From: Pseudomonadota bacterium
Lineage (GTDB): Bacteria; Pseudomonadota; Gammaproteobacteria; UBA1113
NCBI GenBank assembly: GCA_021778015.1
Contig: JAJYCX010000021.1
Span: 1 to 33,277, forward strand
DNA length: 33,277 nt
Reading direction: 5' to 3'
Of this stretch, positions 8,322 through 15,729 are shown in pieces. Both the position numbers and the translations under genes were made by a program. Each line of letters opens with the position of its first letter. Positions within the stretch are counted from its first letter, which is position 1. The notes below the pieces were generated by a model, which ran no database searches, was not told where the DNA came from, and worked only from the letters and a program-made list of their open reading frames with translations.

Positions 8322-9420
8322 ATGATTGAAATCAATCCAGTTCTATTGAAGATTGCCGATTTGCGGCTACGGGCAGAGGCGCTTCGGGGGTATCTTTGAC
8401 TACGAAACCAAGCAAGACCGCTTGGCGGAAGTTTTACGCGAGTTAGAAAACGACAAAATCTGGGACAACCCAGAAACAGCTCAAAATTTGAGCAAAGAAA
8501 AAGTACAGCTTACGACTATTTTAGATAGCTTGGACAATATGCGCCTGCAATTAGCCGATCTGGACGCCTTATTGGAAATGGCCTATGCCGAGGAAGATGA
8601 GGCCGCTGTGAACGCGGTATTGGCCGATGTAGCAGAAGCAGAGCGTGCCGTTAAAAATCTAGAATTTCAAAGGATGTTTGCAGGTGAGGCCGATGCCAAT
8701 AACGCTTTCTTGGATATACAATCGGGCTCTGGCGGTACAGAAGCTCAGGACTGGGCCGAAATGCTGTTGCGTATGTATTTGCGCTGGGGAGAAAGGCATG
8801 GCTTTAAAGTAGAATTATTAGAAGCTTCGGCGGGGGATGTGGCGGGTTTACGCAGTGCCACGGTTAAGTTTGAAGGCGCCTATGCCTATGGTTGGTTAAG
8901 AACCGAAACGGGGGTGCATCGTTTGGTGCGTAAATCTCCCTTTGATTCAGGTCATCGCCGTCATACCTCTTTTGCTGCTGTTTTTGTATCCCCGGAAATT
9001 GACGACGATATCGTTATAGATATCAATCCGGCAGATTTGCGCATCGATACCTATAGGGCCGGTGGCGCGGGCGGTCAGCATGTTAATAAAACCGATTCAG
9101 CTATACGTATCACGCATGTACCAACGGGAATAGTGGTACAATGTCAAAGCGATCGTTCTCAGCATAAGAATCGTTCTCAGGCCATGAAGCAGCTGCGCTC
9201 TAAATTGTATGACAGGCAAATGCAAGCGCGGAACGTAGAAAAGCAAGTCTTGGAAGAGTCTAAAACGGAGATAGGCTGGGGCAGTCAAATTCGATCTTAT
9301 GTGTTGGATGCCTCGCGCATTAAAGATTTGCGCACTGGCGTAGAAGTGGGGAATACGCAAGCCGTATTGGATGGTGATATCGATGTGTTTATTGAAGCAA
9401 GTTTAAAGGAACAGGTGTAA
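8322..9420 (+). CDS. prfB: Peptide chain release factor 2, programmed +1 frameshift
   Basis: RF2 reads UAA and UGA. Translation starts at ATG 8322 ([20 protein letters not shown] then LRGYL), meets UGA at 8397-8399, and continues in the +1 frame from GAC at 8398 ([12 protein letters not shown]), giving 365 residues, the E. coli length. The slippery site CTT TGA C preceded by CGG GGG TAT is the classic autoregulatory frameshift: low RF2 lets the ribosome slip. The upstream SD-like element is GGGGG rather than AGGGGG. RF2 hallmarks are the SPF anticodon motif ([15 protein letters not shown], about residue 205) and GGQ ([14 protein letters not shown], about 250). An ORF caller that ignores the shift would start at 8353. 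The stop overlaps the lysS ATG by 1 bp. Confidence 0.97.
8388..8400 (+). promoter_or_regulatory. prfB +1 programmed frameshift site
   Basis: GGG TAT CTT TGA C with an in-frame UGA at 8397-8399 and an SD-like G-run at 8386-8390. It matches the conserved RF2 recoding signal, with peptidyl-tRNA(Leu) slipping from CUU to UUU. Confidence 0.95.
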
Positions 9421-10934
9421 TGATGACAGAACAACCAGAATCCGTGCAAAATGAATTGAGTGAAAACGAGCAAATCGCTGAACGCAAAAACAAACTGCGT
9501 TTATGGCGGGAAGAAGAAAAAGCTTATCCCAATGACTTTAAGCGTGATGCTTTAGCGCTAGAATTGCATAAACAATGGTATGCGGTTTCTGAGGAAGACT
9601 TAGAAAAGGCACAACATACGGTGCATTTAGCCGGGCGCATTATGACTCGTCGTTTGATGGGTAAAGCCAGTTTCATTCATCTACAAGACATGTCGGGCAA
9701 AATACAGTGTTATATTACACAGAACATTATAGGCGAAGAAGCTTATCAGGATTTTAAAAAGTGGGATATAGGCGATATAGTCGGTATAGTCGGTACAGTA
9801 TTTAAAACCAAAACTGGTGAATTATCCTTGCGCGCCCAGAACATACGGTTATTGACTAAAGCATTACGGCCTTTGCCGGACAAATTTCACGGCTTACAAG
9901 AAATAGAAACACGCTATAGACAACGTTATTTAGACTTAATTATGAGTGAAAATACGCGCCGAGTATTTGCTATCCGCAGTCAGACCATCAGTGCCATACG
10001 CGACTTCTTAATCCAAAAAGGTTTTTTAGAAGTAGAAACGCCAATGATGCATGTGTTAGCAGGGGGTGCTGCGGCAAAGCCCTTTGTTACGCATCATAAT
10101 GCCTTAGATATGCAATTGTACTTGCGTATCGCTCCTGAATTATATCTAAAACGGCTGGTAATCGGCGGCATAGAAAAAGTGTTTGAAATCAACCGTAATT
10201 TCCGCAACGAAGGCATGTCCGTGCGCCATAATCCTGAATTCACTATGTTAGAGTTTTATCAAGCCTATGCCGATTACAAAGACATGATGGATATTAGCGA
10301 GGAAATGTTTCAATTTATCGCACACACTGTTTTAGGGCGTTTTGATTTTGAATATCAAGGACATCATTTTGATTTTTCTAAACCCTTTACGCGTTTAACC
10401 ATGACCGATTCCATTATAAAATACCATCCTGAATTAACAACAGACAATATTCACGATGTGAAAGCTTTGAAAAAGATATTGAGCGCTTTAAAATTGCCTC
10501 ATAAAGACAACGACAGTATTGCTAAATTGCAATTGATTCTGTTTGAAGAAACGGTGGAAGAAAAGTTAATCGATCCTACTTTTATCACTGCTTATCCAGC
10601 CGAAGTATCGCCTTTGGCTAGACGCAATGCAGAAGATCCAACTATAGTCGATCGCTTTGAGCTGTTTATTGCCGGACGTGAAATTGCCAATGCTTTTTCG
10701 GAATTAAATGACCCCGAAGACCAAGCCGCACGCTTTCATCTACAAATGCAAGAAAAAGCACAAGGTGATGAAGAAGCCATGCCTTACGATGAAGATTATA
10801 TTACTGCTTTGGAATATGGTTTGCCACCAACGGCGGGTGAGGGGATAGGGATTGATCGCTTGGTGATGTTATTAACGAATTCGCCTTCTATACGCGATGT
10901 GATTTTGTTCCCACACATGCGCCCTAAGGGGTAA
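9420..10934 (+). CDS. lysS: Lysyl-tRNA synthetase, class II
   Basis: It charges tRNA(Lys). The 504-residue protein has the N-terminal OB-fold anticodon domain (about 60-160, [20 protein letters not shown]). The class II catalytic core follows, with motif 2 ([20 protein letters not shown]) and motif 3 ([20 protein letters not shown]). The start ATG at 9420 overlaps the prfB TAA (TAATG). A second ATG follows at once, so initiation may be at 9420 or 9423; AAGGA lies upstream inside prfB. The prfB-lysS pair is a conserved gammaproteobacterial operon and the overlap implies translational coupling. Confidence 0.97.
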   Translation: MMTEQPESVQNELSENEQIAERKNKLRLWREEEKAYPNDFKRDALALELHKQWYAVSEEDLEKAQHTVHLAGRIMTRRLMGKASFIHLQDMSGKIQCYITQNIIGEEAYQDFKKWDIGDIVGIVGTVFKTKTGELSLRAQNIRLLTKALRPLPDKFHGLQEIETRYRQRYLDLIMSENTRRVFAIRSQTISAIRDFLIQKGFLEVETPMMHVLAGGAAAKPFVTHHNALDMQLYLRIAPELYLKRLVIGGIEKVFEINRNFRNEGMSVRHNPEFTMLEFYQAYADYKDMMDISEEMFQFIAHTVLGRFDFEYQGHHFDFSKPFTRLTMTDSIIKYHPELTTDNIHDVKALKKILSALKLPHKDNDSIAKLQLILFEETVEEKLIDPTFITAYPAEVSPLARRNAEDPTIVDRFELFIAGREIANAFSELNDPEDQAARFHLQMQEKAQGDEEAMPYDEDYITALEYGLPPTAGEGIGIDRLVMLLTNSPSIRDVILFPHMRPKG

Positions 10935-10941
10935 TGTTGCT

Positions 10942-11150
10942 GCGTATATCATTGCTGAAAGCAATCATCCACTAGAGGGTTGTCATCCTCGGAGTACCGA
11001 GTACAGGCTCCGATCGGGGATCCGGTTTCAAATCAAGTTTTTCCTGGATCCTCGACTGCGGCCTCGCGGCCGCGTCGAGGATGACAACGTTTTAGTACTG
11101 CGTTCGCAGAAAGTATTGCTCTCGCATCTTGAGATAGAATAGGTATATAT
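10942..11150 (+). repeat. Dispersed repeat family A, copy A5
   Basis: It occupies most of the 315-bp gap after lysS. The core starts GGTTGTCATCCTCGGAGTACC with the module GAGTACAGGCTCCGATCGGG, which recurs inverted in copy A7. GGATCCGGTTTCAAATC, CTGGATCCTCGACTGCGG and GTCGAGGATGACAACG follow. The right end TAGTACTGCGTTCGCAGAAA .. CTCGCATCTTGAGATAGAAT .. GGTATATAT equals the inverted left end of copy A3. Confidence 0.88.
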
Positions 11151-11203
11151 CGAATGCGAACAGTTGTAATGAGGAAGATAAGAAGAGAGTAGATATTTTG
11201 AAT

Positions 11204-11234
11204 TATAAAGGCGGTTCGAAAACCGCCCTTATAA
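11204..11234 (-). terminator. Probable bidirectional hairpin terminator
   Basis: A perfect 7-bp stem GGCGGTT/AACCGCC (11210-11216 and 11221-11227) with a CGAA loop. It is extended by TTATAA/TTATAA flanks with one mismatch. On the minus strand it is followed by TTTATAATTC. It lies just past the stop of the Met-rich protein gene and probably ends that transcript. Confidence 0.65.
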
Positions 11235-11249
11235 ACTTTAGACCAGAGA

Positions 11250-11585
11250 CTATTTGCTCATGCCATTTTGCATCATTTGCATCATAGCTTTTTGGCTATC
11301 AGCATCCATAGCATTGTACTTCATCATCATGTGATCCATAGCCATTTTCTTTTCATCTGGAGTCATTTTAGTCCAGTGATCTTTCATCATAGCCATTTTT
11401 TCATCAGGTGTTGCTTTTTTCCATTTTTCCATGTCTGCTTTGCAGTCTTTAGCTGAAACATTGTGTTTTTCACAAAATGTTTTGCCAGGACCCATCATGT
11501 CGGAATTTTGATCCATAGTTGCAGTAGCTGCAAAAATAGAAGTAGCGCAGAATAGCATGGTCAAGATTAGAGATAGTTTTTTCAT
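11250..11585 (-). CDS. Secreted methionine-rich small protein
   Basis: A 111-residue product with a clear signal peptide (MKKLSLILTMLFCATSIFA, cleavage near residue 19) and a good ribosome site (AAGGAG, 11 bp before the ATG). About 19 of the 92 mature residues are methionine. Two imperfect internal repeats are visible: TPDEKMAMMKDHWTKM and TPDEKKMAMDHMMMKYNAM. Two cysteines (TFCEKHNVSAKDCKAD) are spaced for a disulfide, and there are several His residues. Met/His-rich clusters such as these often bind Cu(I) in periplasmic proteins, so a copper-binding or chaperone-like role is possible but unproven. The gene is monocistronic, with its own promoter and terminator. Confidence 0.85.
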   Translation of the reverse strand: MKKLSLILTMLFCATSIFAATATMDQNSDMMGPGKTFCEKHNVSAKDCKADMEKWKKATPDEKMAMMKDHWTKMTPDEKKMAMDHMMMKYNAMDADSQKAMMQMMQNGMSK

Positions 11586-11838
11586 TGTAAAGCTCCTTGT
11601 TAATGATTCATAACCACCAAAGAAATATTGGTAGTGTCCTCATCCTGAGAACTACTGCGCATTTTTTGTGCAGCACTAGTCCGCAAAATGACCCAACACC
11701 ATTATAGCCCATAAATCAGAAAAAGTATCAAAAAGCTGATAAATTTCAGCAAAGTGCAGAGATTTTATTTGCGATTGATACAAGTTTGGCCAGTTTTTTG
11801 GAGTAGATTGTTTCAATAAAGAAGGATAGAATAGCTGT
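11586..11838. other. Non-coding leader/promoter region
   Basis: No gene is seen. It holds the leader and promoter of the minus-strand Met-rich gene. On the minus strand the leader can fold partly through ACTAgTGC/GCAgTAGT around 11655-11680. The remainder up to the family B repeat is AT-rich without recognisable features. Confidence 0.4.
11701..11731 (-). promoter_or_regulatory. Candidate promoter of the Met-rich protein gene
   Basis: On the minus strand a perfect -10 box TATAAT (11701-11706) is preceded at 19 bp by TTGATA (11726-11731). The long spacer makes it imperfect. The transcript would carry a leader of about 110 nt. Confidence 0.45.
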
Positions 11839-11970
11839 ATATTTTTCGCATTTGATTCTTATGCTTAAAGCCTTCGCTCATCTCGCACCCAGTATATGAC
11901 ATAAGTACGTCATTCCTGCTGCTCGAGAGCTAGTCTTCTCGCCTAAAAATCAACTGCGATGAGTATATCT
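11839..11970 (-). repeat. Dispersed repeat family B, copy B2
   Basis: The reverse complement aligns along its full length with 3260-3389. Its ends read CTGCGATGAGTATATC on one side and, in the same outward sense, AATGCGAAAAATATA on the other. Both resemble the outer ends of family A copies (GGCGATGGGTATATA). It lies 29 bp upstream of the gene at 11999. Confidence 0.8.
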
Positions 11971-11998
11971 CATTTTCACAGATATTAAGGATCTTCAT

Positions 11999-12850
11999 AT
12001 GAAAGTAACGCGCCAATTAAGACAGTATTTAAATGAAAAAAAATTATATACTGCTCCCGGTGTTTTTGATGGCATGTCAGCATTATTAGCCGTACAAGCA
12101 GGTTTCCCTTTGCTATACGCTAGCGGAGGCGCTATTGCTAGAGCTGCGGGATACCCTGATTTAGGCTTGTTGAGCATCAGCGAGGTCTGTTATCGCTTGT
12201 CGGAGATTATAGATGCCAGCACTGTGCCGGTGATCGCCGATGCAGATACGGGTTATGGCAATGGTTTGAATGTAGCGCGTACGGTGCATACTTTTGAGCG
12301 TTTAGGCGTGGCGGGTTTGCATTTAGAAGACCAAGAGTTTCCTAAACGATGCGGACATTTGGAAGGAAAGTCATTAGTCAGTAGCGTCGAAATGGTACAT
12401 AAGATTAAGGTAGCCAAGGATAGTGTTAGCGATGACGATTTCGTCATTATCGCGCGCACAGATGCCATTGCGGTAGAAGGTTTTGATGCAGCCATAGAAA
12501 GGGCACAGCGTTATACCGAAGCAGGCGCCGATATGATTTTTGTAGAAGCACCTACAACGGTGGAGCAAATTCAAAAAATTGGCGAATTGATAAAAGCACC
12601 TAAACTCATCAATATGTTTCATGGTGGTAAGACGCCGATGGTGTCAGCCGATAAATTGGCCGCTTGGGGTTATCAAGTGATGATTATCCCTTCTGACCTA
12701 CAACGTGCCGCCATTTATGCCATGCAACAAACCTTGCAAGCCATCAAAGAAGACGGCCAGAGCGAGCGTTGCCGTGACTTTATGGTAAGTTTCAACGATC
12801 GCGAAGAGATTATAGGCACGAAGCGTTATTTGGAAATAGATAAAATGTAA
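11999..12850 (+). CDS. PEP mutase / isocitrate lyase superfamily enzyme (2-methylisocitrate lyase-like)
   Basis: An alpha/beta-barrel lyase of 283 residues. Diagnostic motifs are the metal-binding DADTGYGNGLNVARTV (residues 80-95), LHLEDQEFPKRCGH carrying the mobile-loop Cys of the KRCGH signature, and IIARTDAIAVEGFDAAIERA with MIFVEAP. KRCGH supports C-C lyase activity on a methylisocitrate-type or oxaloacetate-type substrate rather than phosphonate chemistry. Overall it resembles PrpB, but the loop reads GYG instead of the usual GFG and no prpC or prpD lies next to it, so oxaloacetate decarboxylase-like activity is an alternative. AAGGA at 11988-11992 serves as ribosome site. Confidence 0.85.
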   Translation: MKVTRQLRQYLNEKKLYTAPGVFDGMSALLAVQAGFPLLYASGGAIARAAGYPDLGLLSISEVCYRLSEIIDASTVPVIADADTGYGNGLNVARTVHTFERLGVAGLHLEDQEFPKRCGHLEGKSLVSSVEMVHKIKVAKDSVSDDDFVIIARTDAIAVEGFDAAIERAQRYTEAGADMIFVEAPTTVEQIQKIGELIKAPKLINMFHGGKTPMVSADKLAAWGYQVMIIPSDLQRAAIYAMQQTLQAIKEDGQSERCRDFMVSFNDREEIIGTKRYLEIDKM

Positions 12851-12861
12851 TGCAACCTTCC

Positions 12862-12890
12862 CATCCGCCCCCTTACGGTCGCGGCTCAGT
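12862..12890 (-). repeat. Short dispersed repeat (family D), copy D1
   Basis: On the minus strand it reads CTGAGCCGCGACCGTAAGGG then GGCGG. It matches CCGAACCGCGACCGTCAGGG AGCGG at 13606-13634. It overlaps the terC stop codon: the terminal residues TEPRP and the TAA are encoded by it. Confidence 0.65.
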
Positions 12891-13583
12891 TTTCTTTTTT
12901 CTTTTTCTGTGCATGCTATTCAACCATTCCACAAACAGAGAGAAGCTGATAGCAAAGTAAATATAGCCGCGCGGAATATGATAGTGTACGCTATCAGCTA
13001 TCAGCATAGTACCGATTAAGATTAAAAAACTGAATGCTAGGATTTTAATGGTAGGGTATTTCTGAATAAAGCGGCTCATCACTTCACTGGCGCCAATCAT
13101 GATGATGATAGCAATGGTAATACTGGTTGCCATGATCCAAAACCGCTGTGTTAAACCTATGGCGGTAATGACGCTATCTAAAGAAAAAACAATGTCTAAA
13201 ATACCGATTTGAAGAATAACCGACCAGAAACGTTTGGGTTTAGCAGTGTGTTCGGGTTCAATGGCCATATCCATTTCATGGTGTATTTCTTGAGTCGCTT
13301 TAAAAATTAAAAACAAACCACCACAAAATAAAAAGATATCGCGTATAGACACGGCGAAATCAGCAATACTAAATAAAGGTACCGTTAAGCGCGATAGCCA
13401 AATAGCAGAAGCCAGTAAGATTAAACGGGTTACCCAGGCTAGGCACAAGCCAAATTGCCGTGCGCGACGTTGTTTTTCTGCGGGTAAGCGTGCCGACATA
13501 ATACTGATAAACACCAAGTTATCGACGCCTAGAACGATTTCTAATATGGTTAAAGTAAATAAACTAAAAGCAATCTCTAACAT
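12873..13583 (-). CDS. TerC family integral membrane protein
   Basis: A 236-residue multispanning membrane protein with about seven helices. The two acidic family signatures are in the first helix (LEIVLGVDNLVFISI, residues 14-28) and mid-protein (LDIVFSLDSVITAIG). These intramembrane acidic residues are thought to bind metal, and characterised TerC/Alx/MeeF-type proteins export manganese. There is no tellurite-resistance cluster nearby, so metal homeostasis is the likelier role. The C-terminus ends in a basic tail (HRKRKKKTEPRP) whose last codons lie inside a short dispersed repeat. AGGACTTACC precedes the ATG on the minus strand. Confidence 0.92.
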   Translation of the reverse strand: MLEIAFSLFTLTILEIVLGVDNLVFISIMSARLPAEKQRRARQFGLCLAWVTRLILLASAIWLSRLTVPLFSIADFAVSIRDIFLFCGGLFLIFKATQEIHHEMDMAIEPEHTAKPKRFWSVILQIGILDIVFSLDSVITAIGLTQRFWIMATSITIAIIIMIGASEVMSRFIQKYPTIKILAFSFLILIGTMLIADSVHYHIPRGYIYFAISFSLFVEWLNSMHRKRKKKTEPRP

Positions 13584-13605
13584 GGTAAGTCCTATCTCTT
13601 TGTAA

Positions 13606-13634
13606 TACTCCGCTCCCTGACGGTCGCGGTTCGG
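13606..13634 (-). repeat. Short dispersed repeat (family D), copy D2
   Basis: Minus strand CCGAACCGCGACCGTCAGGG AGCGG, a direct copy of D1 at 12862-12890. It lies between the 5'-nucleotidase stop and the terC start, so terC is bracketed by two copies in the same orientation. Confidence 0.65.
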
Positions 13635-13646
13635 TTATAAACGAAA

Positions 13647-14555
13647 TTAACCCTTAATATCTTGCATGACCCCATGCGGGACATGTGCAGTGGTGACATG
13701 CTGTTGTGTGCTATTGCAATGACGCAATTGATCGTCGAAAAAGATATCAGCATCGAAGGCTTTTAGAAATTCGCTTTTATCTAAACCACCTAAAAATAAG
13801 GCTTCGTCGGTACGGATATTCCAAGTGCGCAGGGTATGGATCACGCGTTCATGCGCAGGCGCATCTCTAGCGGTTACCAAGGCCGTGCGTATAGGACAGG
13901 TATCGGCAGGAAATAATTGCTGTATGCCGTGTAAAGCACGTAAAAAGTCTTGAAAAGGGCCGGGCTGTAATGGCGTTTTAGCCGCTTTACTTTCACTGGC
14001 CTTAAATGCATCTAAGCCTTCATTTTGAAAAACCCTTTCCGCTTCATCGGAAAATAACACCGCATCGCCGTCAAAAGCTATTTTTAAAGGGCCTTCATCG
14101 TGATGATTACTTTTTGCAGGTAATAGAGTAGCCGCAGCACAATGGGCATTTAGGGCTTGTTGTACGTCCTGATGGTTCGTGGACAAAAATAAGTGGGCGC
14201 CAAAAGCTGCGATATAGCGATAAGGGCTCTCTCCATTGGTAAAGGCTGCGCGAGTAATATTTAAGTTATAGGCTTTGATGCTGTTAAAAATACGTAAGCC
14301 CGTATCTGCGCTGTTTCTAGACAATAGAATAACTTCAACCAAGGGCTCGTTGGTCTGTGGGTTGTGTAAATTCAATAATTTTTTGACCAAAGAAAAAGCA
14401 GGTCCATGCTCTAGGATATTGTTTTCGTGCAATATTTGATACTTTTGGTAAGCAATTATACCCTCTTGTTCAAAAATAGTATGACTTTCGCTGAGATCGA
14501 ATAAAGCTCTCGAGGTAATGGCGACGACTAATTTTTCACGAATGCTGACGAACAT
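13647..14555 (-). CDS. Cytosolic 5'-nucleotidase (NT5C1-like family)
   Basis: It would dephosphorylate nucleoside monophosphates. The 302-residue protein matches the bacterial 5'-nucleotidase family related to eukaryotic cytosolic 5'-nucleotidase I. Visible motifs are the N-terminal LVVAITSRALFDL, VEVILLSRNSADTGLRIFNS near residues 73-92, and ITRAAFTNGESPYRYIAAF. The later HAD-like motifs are IAFDGDAVLFSDEAERVF (about 160-177), TALVTARDAPAHER and FFDDQLRHC. No signal peptide is present. AGAGG lies 5-9 bp before the ATG. It precedes terC on the same strand with 63 bp between them. Confidence 0.9.
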   Translation of the reverse strand: MFVSIREKLVVAITSRALFDLSESHTIFEQEGIIAYQKYQILHENNILEHGPAFSLVKKLLNLHNPQTNEPLVEVILLSRNSADTGLRIFNSIKAYNLNITRAAFTNGESPYRYIAAFGAHLFLSTNHQDVQQALNAHCAAATLLPAKSNHHDEGPLKIAFDGDAVLFSDEAERVFQNEGLDAFKASESKAAKTPLQPGPFQDFLRALHGIQQLFPADTCPIRTALVTARDAPAHERVIHTLRTWNIRTDEALFLGGLDKSEFLKAFDADIFFDDQLRHCNSTQQHVTTAHVPHGVMQDIKG

Positions 14556-14621
14556 AAAACCTCTAGTGTATCAATTTGACGATGCCTTAGTGTAATCAAT
14601 AAAGGCTATGACAGCAACAGC

Positions 14622-15680
14622 CTAGGATTCTTGGGTAGTTGAGGAGGGATGTTGTGATGCTTGTTCTTCAAGCTGTTGCCATGATTTATCAAAATCAGAT
14701 TGAAACAAGTAATCTTGAACAATGCGATATTTTTCGAATTCACTTTCGGCATGAGATTTGGCCAGCTCAGCACTGATACTACCAGCGTTTTGTAGTATCT
14801 CGCGATCGTCCAGTTTTAGAAACTCATCTAATCGTTTTGCCCAATCTTCCATTGTCATGGGAATTTTTCTCTGAGCACGACTTTCGGCAAGATCGAGATA
14901 AGAGTTCACAATTCGTCCTAATGCCGTTAATTCGTCAGTATCTAAATAGTTTTTAGCTATGACAACATCGGTTTTAAGAATTTTTCCTTGTGGCCCGTTC
15001 TCCCAAGCCGTCAAGCCCATATTGATTTTAGTACTATCTGCGCGCTTCTTAACCAATTCTGCAGCGGTATGGCCGTGGATCGCATAATGCAGTTTGTTTT
15101 GAACTTTGGCAAAAAAGTCTCTGGTAGTAGGAGCATCTGGATTGTAGTCTACAGAAGTAGTGTAAATATCAGTGATTTTTTGATAAAAGCGTCGTTCGCT
15201 GAGGCGTATTTCATGTATTTCGGCTAACAGATGCTCAAAATAATCCACACCTAAAAATGCACCATTTTCAAGTCGTTTTTTGTCCAATACATAGCCTTTA
15301 ATCGCAAATTCCCTTAAAACTTGAGTAGCCCATTGCCGGAATTGCGTTGCACGTACAGAATTTATCCTATAGCCAACTGAGATAATGGCATCTAAATTAT
15401 AGAAATTTGTATCATAGTTTTTGCCGTCTGCAGCAGTTGTCCGGAAATTCCGGACAACTGAATTCTCTTGTAATTCATTGCTTTTAAAGATATTTTGCAA
15501 ATGTTCACTGATTGTCCGTTTATCAACATCAAACAATTCTGCCATTAGCTTTTGGGTTAACCAAATGGTATTTTCTTCATAACGCACAGCAATACCATCT
15601 TTAGCTGCTTGATGGGTAAAAATTAAAAATTCTGCGGTACTATTGCGTATATTGAGCGTGGATGAGCTGTCTTTGTTCAT
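14622..15680 (-). CDS. RhuM family virulence/defence-associated protein
   Basis: The 352-residue protein matches the RhuM family. It has an N-terminal winged-helix-like segment (IWLTQKLMAELFDVDKRTIS EHL, about residues 38-60), followed by FYNLDAIISVGYRINSVRAT QFRQWA and the C-terminal region with KLHYAIHGHTAAEL and RADSTKINMGLTAWENGPQG. RhuM was first named in Salmonella SPI-3; its biochemistry is unknown, and homologues recur on mobile and defence islands. The gene stands alone on the minus strand between the 5'-nucleotidase and addA. The protein ends in a low-complexity Ser/Thr tail. No strong ribosome site is visible before the ATG. Confidence 0.9.
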   Translation of the reverse strand: MNKDSSSTLNIRNSTAEFLIFTHQAAKDGIAVRYEENTIWLTQKLMAELFDVDKRTISEHLQNIFKSNELQENSVVRNFRTTAADGKNYDTNFYNLDAIISVGYRINSVRATQFRQWATQVLREFAIKGYVLDKKRLENGAFLGVDYFEHLLAEIHEIRLSERRFYQKITDIYTTSVDYNPDAPTTRDFFAKVQNKLHYAIHGHTAAELVKKRADSTKINMGLTAWENGPQGKILKTDVVIAKNYLDTDELTALGRIVNSYLDLAESRAQRKIPMTMEDWAKRLDEFLKLDDREILQNAGSISAELAKSHAESEFEKYRIVQDYLFQSDFDKSWQQLEEQASQHPSSTTQES

Positions 15681-15729
15681 ACAATATTCTCTTATTCCAG
15701 AAAGAAGTAGATCATTTAAAATGATAAGA

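Noticed and set aside
8353-8397. prfB read as an ORF starting at ATG 8353
   Set aside because: The codons before the frameshift point in that frame ([15 protein letters not shown]) do not match RF2, whereas ATG 8322 plus the +1 shift restores the full N-terminus.
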